From NCBI GenBank assembly GCA_003416985.1, contig QVIN01000012.1, forward strand, positions 162,644-226,643: DNA of 64,000 bases. Reading direction: 5' to 3'. This document shows, piece by piece, positions 8,060-20,025 of the stretch; within the stretch, counting starts at the first letter, position 1; every line of letters begins with the position of its first letter. The notes under the pieces are model-generated. The model saw only the letters and a list, made by a program, of their open reading frames with translations, ran no database searches and had not been told where the DNA came from. Source of the DNA: Duganella sp. BJB480. Lineage in GTDB: Bacteria > Pseudomonadota > Gammaproteobacteria > Burkholderiales > Burkholderiaceae_D. The translations under genes were made by a program, and so were the position numbers.

Positions 8060-11000
8060 ATGAAACAGACAGTCCTCGCGATGGCCCTGCTGGGCATGGG
8101 AACCGGTGTAGCCTGCGCCGCGCCCACCGATCTGGCGAAAGGACTGGCCGCCTACGATGCAGGGCGCTGCGACGACGCGGTGCGGATATTCAAGCCGGCC
8201 GCGGAAGCGGGAAACGCGGAAGCGCAGATTGCGCTGGGCGATCTGTATCAGGACAACGACCGGAACTGCGAGACCGAGCGCGATATGCATGCGGCGGAAA
8301 CCTGGTACTTGCAGGCTGCACGCTCGGGCGACGTGGAAGCTCAGCACAAGCTGATCACGATGTACAACTACAGTTCAAATATGAAAAACCCGGAGCAGGC
8401 CGTCTTCTGGCTGGCCAAGGCGGCTGCGCTGGGTGACGCCAGTGATCTGTCCAGCCTGGCCAGGCATTACGAGCAGGCCGAGGGCGTACGGCGCGACCGC
8501 ACGTTGGCCCATGCCTTCTACCTGTTGGCCAACCAGCGCCGGAAGCGGGACGATCATAAGGACCTGCCCAAGATACTGGAATACAGCGCGCAGCGGATGT
8601 CGCCGGAACAGCTGGCCGAGGCCGAGAGCATCGCGGCCGCCTGGAAGGAGGGCACAGCGCTGCCGTCGGCTTCCACGACAGGCGGGCGCGACCCGCTCGA
8701 CTGGTACGTGGCCGCCGCCAAAGCGGGGGATCTGGATGCCGCGTACAAGGCCGGCACCTTGTACTTGAAAGGTGGAGAAGGCTTCAAGGTGCAACCCGAG
8801 CAGGCCGCGATCTGGCTGAACAAGGCCGCCCAGGGCGGCAACGCCGATGCACAGTACGAACTCGGCCAACTGTATGCGATGGGATATGGCGTGCCCAAGG
8901 ATTTGGTATTGGCGTTTTCGCTGCACCGACTGGCGGTCAAGGGCGGCAGCAAAAAGGCCCAGGGTGAGACGGATGGCTGGGAGGACGTCCTGACAGCGCA
9001 GCAGCTCAGCGAAGGCACAGCGCTGATCGCGAACTGGAAGAAGGGCGACGCCTTCCCGCAAGCCTCCCGCTTCGGCATGCAACGCAAGATCAACTACGTC
9101 GAGGACGCGCAGGGAAAGCTCGCCCCGACGCCGGCTGTGCTGGCCCTGTTCAAGGCGGCCAGCGAAGGCGAGGAAGCGGAGTTTGCCCGCCAGCTGGCCA
9201 AAGTGAACAACATCAACGACTATCTGGTCGACGGCAATCAGCTGCTGCATGCCTTGCTGCTGCCCGCCGCCAGTCTGCGCAAGGAAGCCGCGGCATGGCG
9301 CGCTGCGCGCAACGACCCGCGCGACACCGGGCACTGGCATGCCCAGCAGGCGCGCCACGCCGCGCTGCTGCCGGCCAAGACGCGCATGCTGGCGCTGGCT
9401 CTAAAGCGTGGCGCCAGCCTCAATGAAGGCTCCAAGGACGACCACGCCGCGCCGCTGCATTTGGCGGCCATGTTCGGTACGCCCGAGATGGTGGAGCTGC
9501 TGCTCAAGCACGGCGCCGATCCACGCCAGTATGGCGGCATGTTCGCCGGCCAGACCGCGCGACTGGCCCCGCTTGAATTCTCGGTGGAGCAGGAGCAACA
9601 TGGGCGCGGTTTGCCGGAACTGATCACGCCGGAACAGCGCACCGGAAATATGCTGGCGCTGCTGAAGGCTGGCGCGGAGCGTCCCTACATCCGCTTCGAC
9701 ATCAATAGAAAGCGCCAGAAGGCCGCCGGCGCGAAGGAGGAGCGTCCGTTTGCCGACCATCTGTTCTGGCCCAAGGTACTCGGCCTCACGCGCGGTACGG
9801 CGGTGCTCGATGCGCTGCTGAAAACCGGTACCAGTCCCGCCGACAGTGAACAAGGAAAGAGCGACTTCGAGTACGCAGCCGAAGTCGGCAATGACCAGGC
9901 CATCGCCTGGCTCAAGCCGCGCTTGCAGCGCTATGGCGACAACCAGCGCGACCACTGGCTCGACGCCGCCATGCTTGCCATGTACACCGCCGCGCCCGCT
10001 CGCGACAAGATGCTGGAACAGCTGCTGGTCAAGGACATGAATTGGAGCCAGGAAGGCCCGAACACCGAAGGCACCGGCCGCGACTACGTTCCGCTCGCCG
10101 CCGGCGGCGAACGTGTTGAAACCGGCACGCTGCTGAATCACGCCACGCGCGCGCGCCGCCTCGAGTGGCTGCCCCGTCTGGCCGCGCTGAGCGCTCCCGT
10201 CAGGAAGGGCGGCAGCGCCCGGGACCTGCAGGCGGCCGTGCGCGACCACGACATCAAGGCCATCAAAGCCTTGCTGGAGCAGGGCGCCGATCCGCTGACC
10301 GGTTACGAAACGTCGGCGCTGTCGGTGGCGCTGGCCACGCCTGCGGGCGACGACGCCATGCTGGACCTGCTGCTGGGCCATGTGGTGACGATGCCGAAGA
10401 ACTCACTGGCGCAACTGTCCCCGTCGCCGCTGGACGGCATCTTGAGCGCGAAAGGCGGCATCAATATGTCGCGCCTGCGCAAGTTGCTCGATGCGGGTGC
10501 GCCTGCGCGGGGACTAAGCGGAAATGCCGTCAGCGCCGCGTTCACTTCGCCTGACCGCGAGCTGTTCCCCTTGTTGATCAAGCATGGATTGCTGGACGAT
10601 ACAGGCAGCGGCGATCCCGCCTTCGCTGGCCTGCCAAGGTTCCTGCAAGGCGCCATAGCGCACGGAAGGGTGGATTTGCTGCCGGCGATCCTGGAACACG
10701 GCGAAGATCCGAACCGGCGCCTTACGCTGGGCAGCCGGGCGGAGGCAAATCCGGTGGAGAACGCGATCGCGGTCGGGAACGTGGAGGCGCTGAAGGTTCT
10801 TGTGGCCCACGGCGGCGTGATCGATACGACTACGGTCAGGGACTGGGGAACGGCGCTGGAGCGCGCCATCGTCTCGCTCAATCCCGATATGCTGCGCCTG
10901 GTGAGCAAGGATTTCAGCCTGCCGTTGAAGCAGGTCTGCTTCCCGCTCAACGGGCAGCTGGCCAGGGTGGTGCTGGAGTCGCCGGCCAGCTACTGGGCTT

Positions 11001-11284
11001 TATTGCGTGAGCACGGTTTGTTTACCGGCGGCGCGTGCCCGGGCATCCAGCAAAAATTCGTGCGCTACCTGTCCGAGTCGCCCGAACGCTCGCTGGAAGG
11101 CTGGCGGGGCGACAATCTGGTGCAACGCCTGCCGCAGCTCGGACCGGCTCGCGAAACCTTTGACACCGGGACCTGGTCGGCTATCGCCGTGAGCAAGAAC
11201 GCACCGCTGGCGGGCTTGCTGGCCAAGGCCGGGTGGACGGCACCCGCCAGCGCGAAGGTGACGGCGAACGCGGCGCCGCAGTAA
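8060..11284 (+). CDS. Exported Sel1-repeat / ankyrin-repeat protein
   Basis: 1074 residues starting with a signal peptide (hydrophobic MAMALLG-type core, cleavage after GVACA near residue 20). Residues about 25-330 hold Sel1-like repeats (for example ADAQYELGQLYAMGYGV), and ankyrin-type repeats follow (PLHLAAMFGTPEMVELLLKH near residue 480, KALLEQGADP near 745, LKVLVAHGG near 910). Both repeat types mediate protein binding, so a periplasmic or surface scaffold role is likely; no catalytic motif is seen. The ATG at 8060 is chosen because it opens the signal peptide, and is preceded by GGGAAAG. Transcribed away from the injection-system operon. Confidence 0.8.
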   Translation: MKQTVLAMALLGMGTGVACAAPTDLAKGLAAYDAGRCDDAVRIFKPAAEAGNAEAQIALGDLYQDNDRNCETERDMHAAETWYLQAARSGDVEAQHKLITMYNYSSNMKNPEQAVFWLAKAAALGDASDLSSLARHYEQAEGVRRDRTLAHAFYLLANQRRKRDDHKDLPKILEYSAQRMSPEQLAEAESIAAAWKEGTALPSASTTGGRDPLDWYVAAAKAGDLDAAYKAGTLYLKGGEGFKVQPEQAAIWLNKAAQGGNADAQYELGQLYAMGYGVPKDLVLAFSLHRLAVKGGSKKAQGETDGWEDVLTAQQLSEGTALIANWKKGDAFPQASRFGMQRKINYVEDAQGKLAPTPAVLALFKAASEGEEAEFARQLAKVNNINDYLVDGNQLLHALLLPAASLRKEAAAWRAARNDPRDTGHWHAQQARHAALLPAKTRMLALALKRGASLNEGSKDDHAAPLHLAAMFGTPEMVELLLKHGADPRQYGGMFAGQTARLAPLEFSVEQEQHGRGLPELITPEQRTGNMLALLKAGAERPYIRFDINRKRQKAAGAKEERPFADHLFWPKVLGLTRGTAVLDALLKTGTSPADSEQGKSDFEYAAEVGNDQAIAWLKPRLQRYGDNQRDHWLDAAMLAMYTAAPARDKMLEQLLVKDMNWSQEGPNTEGTGRDYVPLAAGGERVETGTLLNHATRARRLEWLPRLAALSAPVRKGGSARDLQAAVRDHDIKAIKALLEQGADPLTGYETSALSVALATPAGDDAMLDLLLGHVVTMPKNSLAQLSPSPLDGILSAKGGINMSRLRKLLDAGAPARGLSGNAVSAAFTSPDRELFPLLIKHGLLDDTGSGDPAFAGLPRFLQGAIAHGRVDLLPAILEHGEDPNRRLTLGSRAEANPVENAIAVGNVEALKVLVAHGGVIDTTTVRDWGTALERAIVSLNPDMLRLVSKDFSLPLKQVCFPLNGQLARVVLESPASYWALLREHGLFTGGACPGIQQKFVRYLSESPERSLEGWRGDNLVQRLPQLGPARETFDTGTWSAIAVSKNAPLAGLLAKAGWTAPASAKVTANAAPQ

Positions 11285-11338
11285 GACAAGGCGGCCGATC
11301 AGGCGCAGGGGGCAATCCGGTGCGATAAATCGGACTGG

Positions 11339-13672
11339 CTAGTCCGCCGCCGGATTCAATTCCAGCAGCGCTTTTCTGGTGTCTTCATACGCCAGCGCCA
11401 GGTCTTGCAACTGTTCGGCCGCATCGTCGAAATTTTCGCCCTTGCCCATCAGCTCAAGATTGGTGCACGGCAGCCGCATGCGGTTGGCGCCCACGAACTC
11501 GATGCTCGACTGCAGGTAGTGGGCGGTCGACGCCAGCAATGGCGCATCTTGCGCAGTTGCCGCGCTCGCCAGCTTCTCCAGCAACTGCGGCACCTCGGCG
11601 ATAAAGGAGGCGACCACCTCGTCGAGCAGGGAAAGGTCTTCGCCGATCGCGCGCAATTGCGCGATGCGGGCGTGGCTGAGCACCGCGTCGTCCGGCCGGC
11701 GCGTGGCCAGGCGGGCGATCGCCGCCACCAGCGCGGAGTTCAACACGTGCAGCTCGATGGGCTTGGCGATGTACTCATCCATGCCGGCGTCCAGGCAGCG
11801 CTCGCGGTCCCCGGGCAAGGCGTTGGCGGTCATCGCGATGATGTAGGGGCTGTTGCTGCCCTTGAAGCGCTGGCGCAGGCGCCGCGTGAGCTCGAACCCG
11901 TCCATCTCCGGCATCTGCATATCCATCAGGATGATCTGGTAGTGCCGGCCTTCCAGGGCCGTCATCGCCTCGACGCCGTTGGCCACCACGTCGGCCTGGT
12001 AGCCGAGATGACGCAACAGCTGCCTGAGCACTTTTTGATTGATCGTATTGTCCTCGACCACCAGAATGTCCACCGCGGCGGCAAGCCCCGGCGCGACGGC
12101 GGCCGGGCGGGGCGCGGCGACGGTGGGTTCGCGCTTGCTCAACACCTGCCGCAGCGCGTCCAGCAGGGCGCGCGGCTTGATCGGCTTGTTCAGCCATGCG
12201 GCGAACATGCCGCCGTCCAGGCTGCTCCCGGCCTGCCGGTGGCCGACCGAGGTGAGCAGGACCAGCGGCAGCGTCGCCCGGTCGCGTATCTTGCGCAATT
12301 CGGCCGCCAGGCGCACGCCATCCATGTCGGGCATCTGCATGTCGAGCACGGCCACGTCGAAGGGCGCGCCGTGCCGCACCAGGTCGATGGCTTCGGCCGC
12401 CGAGGCGGCGGACAGGCCCTCCATGCCCCACAACAGAGCCTGCCGCATCAGGATGCGGCGGTTGGTGGTGTTGTCGTCGACAATCAGGATGCGCTTGCCT
12501 TCCACGGTCGCCGAGCGATCCCGCAGCACATCCTCGGCGAGCTGGTCGTCGCTGGCCTCGGCCAGCATGGACAGCGTGAAGGTCGAACCTTTTCCCATCT
12601 CGCTGTGCACCGTCAGGCTGCCGCCCATGATCTCGGCCAGGCGCCGGCTGATCGTCAAGCCCAGGCCGGTCCCGCCGTACCTGCGGGTGGTGGAGGCGTC
12701 GACCTGGGTGAACGAACGGAAGATGCTTTCCTGGCTGTGCTCGGGAATGCCGATCCCGGTATCCCTCACGGCGAAATCCAGACTGTAGGTGTTGGCATCC
12801 CGGCGCTCCGCGCCGACCGTCACGACCACCTCGCCGTGATGGGTGAACTTGATCGCGTTCGACAGCAGGTTGACCAGGATCTGGCGCAGCCGGGTGGCGT
12901 CGGACAGCATGGTGGCCGGCACGCCGGGCTCGATGATGTAGGCCAGGTCGAGGTGCTTCTCGCCCGCGCTCGACGCCACCAGGTCCAGCGCGTCCTCGAC
13001 ACAGCGGCGTATTTCGACCGCATGGCGTTCGAGGTCGAGGCGGCCCACCTCCATCTTGGAGTAGTCGAGCAGGTCGTTGATGACCGCCAGCAGCGCCTCG
13101 CTGCTGGAACGGATGGTCTCGGTGTAGTCGCGCTGCTCCTCGTCGATGCCGGTGTGCAGCAGCAGGCTGGTCATGCCGATCACCGCGTTCAGCGGCGTGC
13201 GGATCTCGTGGCTCATATTCGCCAGGAACATGCTCTTGGCGCGCACGGCCGCTTCCGCCGTTTCCTTGGCCTGTTCGAGCTCCTGCTCGTAGGCCTTGCG
13301 CTCGGAGATGTCCTGCAGGATCGCGGTCAGGATCACTTGTCCGTCTTCGCCGGATTTGGAGATCGTCGCCTCGGCCGGAAATTCGGTGCCGTCCTTGCGC
13401 ACGGCGTAGATGGTGCTGCGTTCGCCCATCCTGCGCGCGGTCGTGTCGCCGTGCCGGAAGCCGGACACGCGCGCGGCGTGCCCGGAACGAAAGCGCTGCG
13501 GTATCAGCAGCTCCAGGCTCTTCCCGACAACCTCGGACGCCGCCCAGCCGAACATGCGCTCGGCGCCCCGGTTGAAGAGGATGATGCGCTGGCGCTCGTC
13601 AGTGCAGAGAATGGCATTCTCCGCGATGTCGATGATGTTGCTGAGCTGGTCCGGGTTCAGGGGATGGGGCAT
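11339..13672 (-). CDS. Hybrid sensor histidine kinase (PAS-HisKA-HATPase-REC-REC-Hpt)
   Basis: 777 residues without membrane segments: PAS domain (about 1-125), HisKA with phosphoacceptor in [16 protein letters not shown] (about 155), HATPase_c with [18 protein letters not shown], two receiver domains with acceptor motifs [11 protein letters not shown] and [11 protein letters not shown], and a C-terminal Hpt-like domain with His in AHYLQSS. This is a cytoplasmic BarA/EvgS-like phosphorelay protein. It lies 59 bp downstream of the metal-efflux pump gene on the same strand and could be co-transcribed, but no cognate output regulator is adjacent. Confidence 0.9.
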   Translation of the reverse strand: MPHPLNPDQLSNIIDIAENAILCTDERQRIILFNRGAERMFGWAASEVVGKSLELLIPQRFRSGHAARVSGFRHGDTTARRMGERSTIYAVRKDGTEFPAEATISKSGEDGQVILTAILQDISERKAYEQELEQAKETAEAAVRAKSMFLANMSHEIRTPLNAVIGMTSLLLHTGIDEEQRDYTETIRSSSEALLAVINDLLDYSKMEVGRLDLERHAVEIRRCVEDALDLVASSAGEKHLDLAYIIEPGVPATMLSDATRLRQILVNLLSNAIKFTHHGEVVVTVGAERRDANTYSLDFAVRDTGIGIPEHSQESIFRSFTQVDASTTRRYGGTGLGLTISRRLAEIMGGSLTVHSEMGKGSTFTLSMLAEASDDQLAEDVLRDRSATVEGKRILIVDDNTTNRRILMRQALLWGMEGLSAASAAEAIDLVRHGAPFDVAVLDMQMPDMDGVRLAAELRKIRDRATLPLVLLTSVGHRQAGSSLDGGMFAAWLNKPIKPRALLDALRQVLSKREPTVAAPRPAAVAPGLAAAVDILVVEDNTINQKVLRQLLRHLGYQADVVANGVEAMTALEGRHYQIILMDMQMPEMDGFELTRRLRQRFKGSNSPYIIAMTANALPGDRERCLDAGMDEYIAKPIELHVLNSALVAAIARLATRRPDDAVLSHARIAQLRAIGEDLSLLDEVVASFIAEVPQLLEKLASAATAQDAPLLASTAHYLQSSIEFVGANRMRLPCTNLELMGKGENFDDAAEQLQDLALAYEDTRKALLELNPAAD

Positions 13673-13731
13673 CGTTGGTTCGGGAGTGCTCGGACAATAA
13701 TATCCGCCATCCTAACACTCTTGCGCAACGA

Positions 13732-16700
13732 TTAACCGTTCGGCGGCCGATCGTTGGCCAAAATGGCAATCTTGGCCGGCAGCGACCGGCGCCGCATCAG
13801 CAGGTACGCGGCCGGCACCACCAACATCGACAGCAGCGGCGCGGTGATCATGCCGCCGACCATGGGCGCGGCGATGCGCTGCATGACCTCGGAACCGGTG
13901 CCCGATCCGATCATGACCGGCACCAGGCCGGCGATGATCACGGCGACCGTCATCGCCTTCGGCCGCACGCGCAGCACGGCGCCCTCGCGGATGGCCTCCA
14001 GCAGGTCGGCCTCGCCGCAAGCGCCATTCGCCAGCCGGGCGTCCCAGGCGTGCTTCAGGTACAGCAGCATGATCACGCCGAATTCGGCCGACACGCCGGC
14101 CAGGGCGATGAAGCCGACCCCGCTCGCCACCGACAGGTTGTGCCCCAGCGCCCACAGCAGCCAGATGCCGCCGGCCAGCGCGAACGGCAAGGTCGCCATG
14201 ATCAGCGCCGCCTCGTCGACGCGCTTGAAGGTCAGGTACAGCAGCAGGAAGATGATCAGCAGCGTCATCGGCACCACGACCTTGAGCTTGGCCGTGGCGC
14301 GCTCCAGGTATTCGAACTGCCCGGACCAGGACACCGAATAGCCGGCCGGCAGCGCGACCTGGCTGGCGACCCGCTGCTGCATCTCGCGCACGGCGGCGCT
14401 CAGGTCGCGGCCCCGGATGTCGACATACACCCAGCCCGACAGGCGCGCGTTCTCGCTCTTGAGCATGGGCGGGCCGTCGACGATGCGGATCGCGGCCACG
14501 TCGCCCAGCCGGATCTGGGCGCCGCGCGCGGTCAGCATCGGCAGGTCGCGCAGCTTCTCGACCGAGTCGCGCACCTCGCGCGGATAGCGCACATTGATCG
14601 GGAAGCGCTGCAAGCCCTCGACCGTCTCGCCGATGTTGTCGCCGCCGATGGCGCTCGACACCAGGCTCTGGACGTCGGCGATGTTCAGGCCGTAGCGTGC
14701 CGCCGCGTCGCGGTCGATATGGATGTCGACGTAGCGTCCGCCGTTGAGCCGCTCGGCGAGGGCCGACGAGACGCCCGGCACGCCCTTGACGACCCGCTCG
14801 ATCTCGCCGGTGATGCGGTCGATCTCCCGCAGGCTGGCGCCGGCCACCTTCACGCCGACCGGGCTCTTGATGCCGGTGGCGAGCATGTCGATGCGGTTGC
14901 GGATCGGCGGCACCCAGATGTTGGACAGGCCCGGCACCTTGACGGTGCGGTCGAGCTCTTCGACCAGCTTGTCGGGAGTCATGCCGGGCCGCCATTGGTC
15001 GCGCGGCTTGAACTGGATGGTCGTCTCGAACATTTCCAGCGGCGCCGGATCGGTGGCGGATTCGGCCCGGCCGGCCTTGCCGAACACCGTCTGCACCTCC
15101 GGCACCGTCTTGATCAGCCGGTCGGTCTGCTGCAGCAGTTGCGCGACCTTGCCGGCGCCGATGCCGGGCAGGGCGGACGGCATGTACAGCAGGTCGCCCT
15201 CGTCCAGCGGCGGCATGAATTCGCCGCCCAGGCGCGCCATCGGCCAAACCGTCACCAGCGCGATCAGCGCGGCCACCACCAGCGTGGCCTTGGGGCGGCG
15301 AAGCACCGCCTCCAGCAGCGGCCGGTAGAGCGCGATCAGCCAGCGGTTCAGCGGGTTCTTCCGCTCATCAGGGATGCGGCCGCGTATCAGGTAGCCCATC
15401 AACACCGGGATCAAGGTCACGGCCAGGCCGGCCGCCGCCGCCATCGCATAGGTCTTGGTGAAGGCCAGCGGCGCGAACAGGTGGCCCTCCTGCGCCTCCA
15501 GCGTGAACACCGGGATGAAGGACAGCACGATGATCAGCAGCGAGAAGAACAGCGCCGGGCCGACCTCGGCCGCCGCGTCGCCGATCACGGTCCAGTGCTC
15601 GTCGCCGGCCAGCTTGCGGCCGGGATGGGCGTGGTTCCAGGCCTCGATGTGCTTGTGGGCGTTCTCGATCATCACGACCGCCGCGTCGACCATGGCGCCG
15701 ATGGCGATGGCGATTCCGCCCAGCGACATGATGTTGGCGTTCACGCCCTGGTAGGACATGACGATGTAGGCCATCAATATGCCCAGCGGCAGCGACACGA
15801 TGGCCACCAGCGCGGAACGAAGATGGAACAGGAAGATCGCGCAGACCAGGGCGACGACGATGAATTCCTCGACCAGCTTGTGCCCGAGATTGTCGACCGC
15901 GCGCTTGATCAGGCTGGAGCGGTCGTACACCGGGACGACCTCCACGCCGGCCGGCAGGCTCGCCTTGAGCTTGGCGAACTTGGCCTTGACCGCCTCGATG
16001 GTCTCCAGCGCGTTCTTCCCGGAGCGCATGACGATGACGCCGCCGGCCACTTCGCCTTCGCCGTTCAGGTCGGCGATACCGCGCCGCATCTCCGGCCCCA
16101 GCTCCACGCGCGCCACGTCGCCCAGGCGCACCGGGACGCCGGCCTCCGTGGCCGTCAGCGGAATCTTGCGGAAGTCGTCGAGCGACTGCAGGTAGCCCGA
16201 TGCGCGCACGATGTACTCCGCCTCGCCCAGCTCCATCACCGAGCCGCCGGCCTCCTGGTTGGCCCGCTGCACCGCCTCGATCACCGCGCCGTGCGGGATG
16301 GCGTAGGCGCGCAGCTTGTCCGGATCGAGCACGATCTGGTATTGCCGCACCATGCCGCCGATGCTGGCCACCTCGGAGACGTTCGCCACCGTCTTCAGCT
16401 CGAACTTCAGGAACCAGTCCTGGTAGGCCCGCAGCTGCGACAGGTCCAGCTTGCCGCTGCGGTCGACCAGCGCGTACTCGTAGATCCAGCCGACGCCGGT
16501 CGCGTCCGGGCCGAGCGCGGTCTTGGCCTGCGCCGGCAGGCGCGACTGCACCTGGTTCAGGTATTCGAGCACGCGCGACCTGGCCCAGTAGGGATCGGTG
16601 CCGTCCTCGAACAGGATGTAGACGAAGGAATCGCCGAAGAAGGAATAGCCGCGCACGGTCTTCGCGCCGGGCACCGACAGCATGGTGGTGGTCAGCGGGT

Positions 16701-16899
16701 AGGTCACCTGGTTTTCCACGATCTGCGGTGCCTGGCCCGGATAGCTGGTGCGGATGATCACCTGCACGTCCGACAGGTCCGGAATGGCGTCGAGCGGCGT
16801 GCGCGCCAGCGACCACACGCCCCACGCGGCGATGAAGACGGTCGCCAGCAGGACCAGGAAGCGGTTGACGATGGACCAGCGTATCAGTTTCGCGATCAT
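13732..16899 (-). CDS. cusA: CusA/CzcA-family heavy-metal efflux RND pump
   Basis: 1055 residues, the normal size of HME-RND inner-membrane pumps. The N-terminus with [17 protein letters not shown] is very close to CusA/SilA proteins, and the first periplasmic segment has [19 protein letters not shown] as in monovalent Cu/Ag pumps. A twelve-helix RND pattern is visible, with the TM4 segment [23 protein letters not shown]. It forms the proton-driven trimer that exports Cu(I)/Ag(I) through the CusB/CusC partners. Its ATG overlaps the stop of the adaptor gene. Substrate is inferred from family resemblance. Confidence 0.9.
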   Translation of the reverse strand: MIAKLIRWSIVNRFLVLLATVFIAAWGVWSLARTPLDAIPDLSDVQVIIRTSYPGQAPQIVENQVTYPLTTTMLSVPGAKTVRGYSFFGDSFVYILFEDGTDPYWARSRVLEYLNQVQSRLPAQAKTALGPDATGVGWIYEYALVDRSGKLDLSQLRAYQDWFLKFELKTVANVSEVASIGGMVRQYQIVLDPDKLRAYAIPHGAVIEAVQRANQEAGGSVMELGEAEYIVRASGYLQSLDDFRKIPLTATEAGVPVRLGDVARVELGPEMRRGIADLNGEGEVAGGVIVMRSGKNALETIEAVKAKFAKLKASLPAGVEVVPVYDRSSLIKRAVDNLGHKLVEEFIVVALVCAIFLFHLRSALVAIVSLPLGILMAYIVMSYQGVNANIMSLGGIAIAIGAMVDAAVVMIENAHKHIEAWNHAHPGRKLAGDEHWTVIGDAAAEVGPALFFSLLIIVLSFIPVFTLEAQEGHLFAPLAFTKTYAMAAAAGLAVTLIPVLMGYLIRGRIPDERKNPLNRWLIALYRPLLEAVLRRPKATLVVAALIALVTVWPMARLGGEFMPPLDEGDLLYMPSALPGIGAGKVAQLLQQTDRLIKTVPEVQTVFGKAGRAESATDPAPLEMFETTIQFKPRDQWRPGMTPDKLVEELDRTVKVPGLSNIWVPPIRNRIDMLATGIKSPVGVKVAGASLREIDRITGEIERVVKGVPGVSSALAERLNGGRYVDIHIDRDAAARYGLNIADVQSLVSSAIGGDNIGETVEGLQRFPINVRYPREVRDSVEKLRDLPMLTARGAQIRLGDVAAIRIVDGPPMLKSENARLSGWVYVDIRGRDLSAAVREMQQRVASQVALPAGYSVSWSGQFEYLERATAKLKVVVPMTLLIIFLLLYLTFKRVDEAALIMATLPFALAGGIWLLWALGHNLSVASGVGFIALAGVSAEFGVIMLLYLKHAWDARLANGACGEADLLEAIREGAVLRVRPKAMTVAVIIAGLVPVMIGSGTGSEVMQRIAAPMVGGMITAPLLSMLVVPAAYLLMRRRSLPAKIAILANDRPPNG

Positions 16900-18188
16900 T
16901 TCTTCGCTCCCATCGGCATGGCATCGTCGCGGCCGTCGTCGCGGGGCAGGGGCATGACCGGGGCGTCGCCCATGCGGGTGGCCGTCCCTTTCAGGCTGGC
17001 CTCGGAGTCCAACAGGAACTGGCCCGACAGGACGATCTTCTGTCCGGCGGCCAGGCCCTTGCGGATCTCGGTCATGCCATTGCCTTCGGCACCCGGCTCG
17101 ACATCGACCGGCTGGAACTTCCCGCCGTCCTGTGCCAGCAGCACGACGCTGCGGGTGCCGGTCTGGATCACCGCCTCCGATGGGACCAGCAGCACGTCGG
17201 CCCCACGGCTGGAGCCGAAGGTGACGGCGGCATACATGCCGGGCACCAGTTGCCCGCCCGGGTTGGCCAACTCGATCCTCGCCTTGAGGGTGCGAGTGGC
17301 CGCGTTCACTTCGGGCAGCACCGCGCCGACCTTGCCCTTGAAGACGCTGCCCGGCAGCGCCTGCGCGCGGGCCTCGGCGGCGTCGCCCGGGCGCACCCTG
17401 GCCGCCACGCTTTCGGGCACCTCGGCGTTGACCCAGACGGTCGACAGGCCGTTGATGCGGAACAGCAGCGCGCCCGGCGCCACGGTCATGCCCTCGCGGG
17501 CGCCAAGCTCGGCGACGACACCGCCGGTCGGCGCGGTAATCGTGACGCGCGGATGAACCTTGCCGCTCGATTCGATCAGCTGGATCTGCGCGTCGCTCAT
17601 GCCGGCCAGGCGCATGCGCTGGCGGGCGCCGCCGACCAGCGATGCGGTGTCGCCACCCTGCATGCGGCGGGCCGCCAGGTATTCTTCCTGCGCCGCGATC
17701 CAGTCGGGGACGTACAGCTCGGCAAGCGGCTGTCCCTTTCGGACCGGATCGAGCGGAGCGCGCACATACAGGCGCTCGATGAACCCGTTGCTGCGGGCCT
17801 GGACCAGCGCCACGTCGCGCTCGTTGTACGCGACACTGCCGACCGCGACGACACCGGAGGGCAGCCTGCCGCTCGTGACCAGCGCCGTCCGCACGCCCAG
17901 GTTCTGCTGGACGCGGGGGCTGACGGTGACGGTGCCGTCGTCGCCATCGGCGCCGCCATAGACAGGGACCAGCTGCATATCCATGTAGGGCGACTTTCCT
18001 GGCTTGTCGAACTTCTGCCCGGGGACCATCGGATCCTGCCAGTAGAGCGGTTTCCTGGCTGCCGTTGGCGCGGCGCGATCGGCCGGCATGGTCTTCATCG
18101 CCTGCGATGCGCCAAGCCGGTAGGCCCCGTATCCGCCGGCGGCGATGGCGAGCGCGATCGGCAGCGCGAGTATGGTCTTGTTCTTCAT
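16896..18188 (-). CDS. cusB: CusB-type periplasmic adaptor of metal efflux RND system
   Basis: 430 residues. A signal anchor (residues 1-25, [19 protein letters not shown]) is followed by a heavy-metal-binding segment [20 protein letters not shown], the Met/His/Cys-type motif typical of CusB N-termini, and then by the lipoyl/hairpin/beta-barrel pattern of membrane fusion proteins (for example [19 protein letters not shown]). It couples the RND pump to the outer-membrane channel and hands metal to it. The ATG at 18188 begins the signal sequence; the gene overlaps the TolC-family gene by four bases. Confidence 0.9.
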   Translation of the reverse strand: MKNKTILALPIALAIAAGGYGAYRLGASQAMKTMPADRAAPTAARKPLYWQDPMVPGQKFDKPGKSPYMDMQLVPVYGGADGDDGTVTVSPRVQQNLGVRTALVTSGRLPSGVVAVGSVAYNERDVALVQARSNGFIERLYVRAPLDPVRKGQPLAELYVPDWIAAQEEYLAARRMQGGDTASLVGGARQRMRLAGMSDAQIQLIESSGKVHPRVTITAPTGGVVAELGAREGMTVAPGALLFRINGLSTVWVNAEVPESVAARVRPGDAAEARAQALPGSVFKGKVGAVLPEVNAATRTLKARIELANPGGQLVPGMYAAVTFGSSRGADVLLVPSEAVIQTGTRSVVLLAQDGGKFQPVDVEPGAEGNGMTEIRKGLAAGQKIVLSGQFLLDSEASLKGTATRMGDAPVMPLPRDDGRDDAMPMGAKK

Positions 18189-19516
18189 TTGGATTCCTGT
18201 TGACGGTTGTTGCTTGCGTGTACGGTAGCCGAGTCCTCGGGGACGAGGAAATTCAGCTGCGCCCAAAGCCGCGCTGTGTCGAGCTCAAGCTCCAGTGCCT
18301 GCAGACGGGTTTCCGTCTCATTGCGTCTTGCCGCCAGCACCTCGGTCAGCGTTGCCTTCCCGCCCCGGTAGGCGGCAAGCACCACTTCGCTGCGTTCGCC
18401 GGCCAGCGGCAGCGTTTCGCGCGTGTAGCGGGACAGCCGCTCCTTGCCGCTCTGCCATTCGACGATCTGGGTGCGGACCTCGGCCTCGTGGCCGCGCAGC
18501 ATCTCGTCGCGCTCGGCCTTGGCCTGTTCCACCAGCGCCAGTTTGCCGGCCAGCTCGCGGTCCTGGCGGTTCTTCCGGTCCCATTGCAGCGGCACCGAAA
18601 TGCCGATCGATACCATGTTCGAATAGGCCGCGCCGCGTTGCTGGAACGCGACTTCCACGCTCCAGTCGCTGCGCTGGTTCGCCTGCGCCAGATTGGCGTC
18701 GGCCTGCGCGATGTCCTGCTGCCGGCTCAGCACCGCGATCTGCGGGTGATGGGCGAGGAGGGCGCCCGGCTCGGCGGCGTCCATACGGATGGTGTCGATA
18801 TCGGGCTTGCCGGCCACGGCAGCCTCCGCGCCGGTCCACCTGGCCAGCACCGTTCGGGCGACTCGGCGGCGGCGCGCGATTTCGCTGCCCCGGTCATCAA
18901 GGGCGAGCAGGGCGGAGCGGGCCGCGAGGATGTCGGCCTGGCTGCCGCGCCCGCCACGGTAGGCTGCCTCGGCCGCTTCGATCTCCTGGCGTGCCAGCGT
19001 GGCCTGCTTGGCGATGGCGTCGGCCATCTGGCCGGTATAGAAAACCTCCAGCCAGGAAATCGCGGTGTCGCGCTGGATCGCGGCGGTGGCGGCTTGTTTT
19101 TCGGCCTGGGCCTTGTCCGCCTCACGCTCCAGGCGCGCGGAACGCCAGCGCAGCTTGTCGGCGCGCGTCAATTCCTGCGACACGCCGATGCGGCGCATGG
19201 TCATGAAGTCGCTGCCTATGGTCAGCCGGTCGGAACCGTTGATGGGCAGGTTGTCGATGCCCACCTTGAGGACTGGGTCGGGCAACTGGCCGGCCGCGAC
19301 CGCCATCTCGTGCGCGGCGTCGGCGGCATGGTCCTGCGCGGTCAGCTGGCGCGAGCGGGCGACCGCAAGTTGTTGGGCCTGGCCCAGCGTGAGCTCCTGC
19401 GTTTGCGCCTGCGCGGCGTGAGCGGCAAGCAGAAGCGCGAGTGCAAATTTGATCTTCGACAGTTTCCGAAAACTGCCGGCGCGCGCATAACGATGCGCGA
19501 AGAACGGGGATGACAT
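18185..19516 (-). CDS. CusC-like TolC-family outer-membrane channel
   Basis: 443 residues with a signal peptide ending in AHAAQAQ near residue 37, then the duplicated coiled-coil OEP pattern ([17 protein letters not shown] at the start; [20 protein letters not shown] at the end). It supplies the outer-membrane exit duct for the CusBA pump encoded directly downstream. A textbook ribosome-binding site GGAGGT precedes the ATG at 19516. Confidence 0.88.
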   Translation of the reverse strand: MSSPFFAHRYARAGSFRKLSKIKFALALLLAAHAAQAQTQELTLGQAQQLAVARSRQLTAQDHAADAAHEMAVAAGQLPDPVLKVGIDNLPINGSDRLTIGSDFMTMRRIGVSQELTRADKLRWRSARLEREADKAQAEKQAATAAIQRDTAISWLEVFYTGQMADAIAKQATLARQEIEAAEAAYRGGRGSQADILAARSALLALDDRGSEIARRRRVARTVLARWTGAEAAVAGKPDIDTIRMDAAEPGALLAHHPQIAVLSRQQDIAQADANLAQANQRSDWSVEVAFQQRGAAYSNMVSIGISVPLQWDRKNRQDRELAGKLALVEQAKAERDEMLRGHEAEVRTQIVEWQSGKERLSRYTRETLPLAGERSEVVLAAYRGGKATLTEVLAARRNETETRLQALELELDTARLWAQLNFLVPEDSATVHASNNRQQESK

Positions 19517-19593
19517 GGTACCTCCAGAAAGCGACGGACAACATCGCGCTCGCCGGCTCGGCGATGCGATGGGGAACTAGGCGATCAGGTGGA

Positions 19594-19998
19594 TTAAATG
19601 CGGAAGCAGCAGTTGCGGATGGCGACAGGCGGGGCGACGGTGCGGGCCCACACGATGGGCCGGTAGGCCGCGGCGTTGGAATCCAGGGCGGGATCGACGG
19701 GCGGCAATTCGAATATCAGCGCGCTTGGCACGAACGCCGGCACGTCGGCCAATGATGCGTTGTCGAGCGGCTGCTTGGCCGGCTCGCCGTGTGCGTGCAG
19801 ATCGCAGAGCTGCGGCTGCTCCGCATCCATGCCCTGGCAGTTCTGCATCATGACGGCGGCCCGAGCCGATACCGCGTTGTCGAGACTCCCCGCCGGCACG
19901 CCTGGACACACGTACGCCGCCACGGCAAGCTGCATATACAGCATGCTGAGCAGCGTGACGATGGCCGTGACAAGGCGCGTGGAGCGGGAGGTCTTCAT
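19594..19998 (-). CDS. Small exported protein heading the metal-efflux operon
   Basis: 134 residues: signal peptide (TAIVTLLSMLYMQLAVA, cleaved near residue 28) and a short mature domain with six Cys and several Met/His residues (YVCPGVP, MMQNCQGM, CDLHAHGE, NCCF). That composition suits binding of a soft metal such as copper, although this is inference. It lies 77 bp upstream of the TolC-family gene on the same strand and directly after a good promoter, so it is likely the first gene of the cus operon. No characterised family recognised. Confidence 0.7.
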   Translation of the reverse strand: MKTSRSTRLVTAIVTLLSMLYMQLAVAAYVCPGVPAGSLDNAVSARAAVMMQNCQGMDAEQPQLCDLHAHGEPAKQPLDNASLADVPAFVPSALIFELPPVDPALDSNAAAYRPIVWARTVAPPVAIRNCCFRI

Positions 19999-20025
19999 GG
20001 ATGAGGCAATGTTGAGAGTTCTTTT

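Noticed and set aside
11405-13735. A plus-strand open frame of ~776 codons
   Set aside because: Antisense to the hybrid histidine kinase, which has clear domains; the frame encodes no recognisable protein.
13675-17556. A plus-strand open frame of almost 1300 codons
   Set aside because: It is the antisense of the metal-efflux pump and adaptor genes; its translation is His/Arg/Gln/Asp-rich and low in hydrophobics, as expected for a shadow frame in GC-rich DNA.
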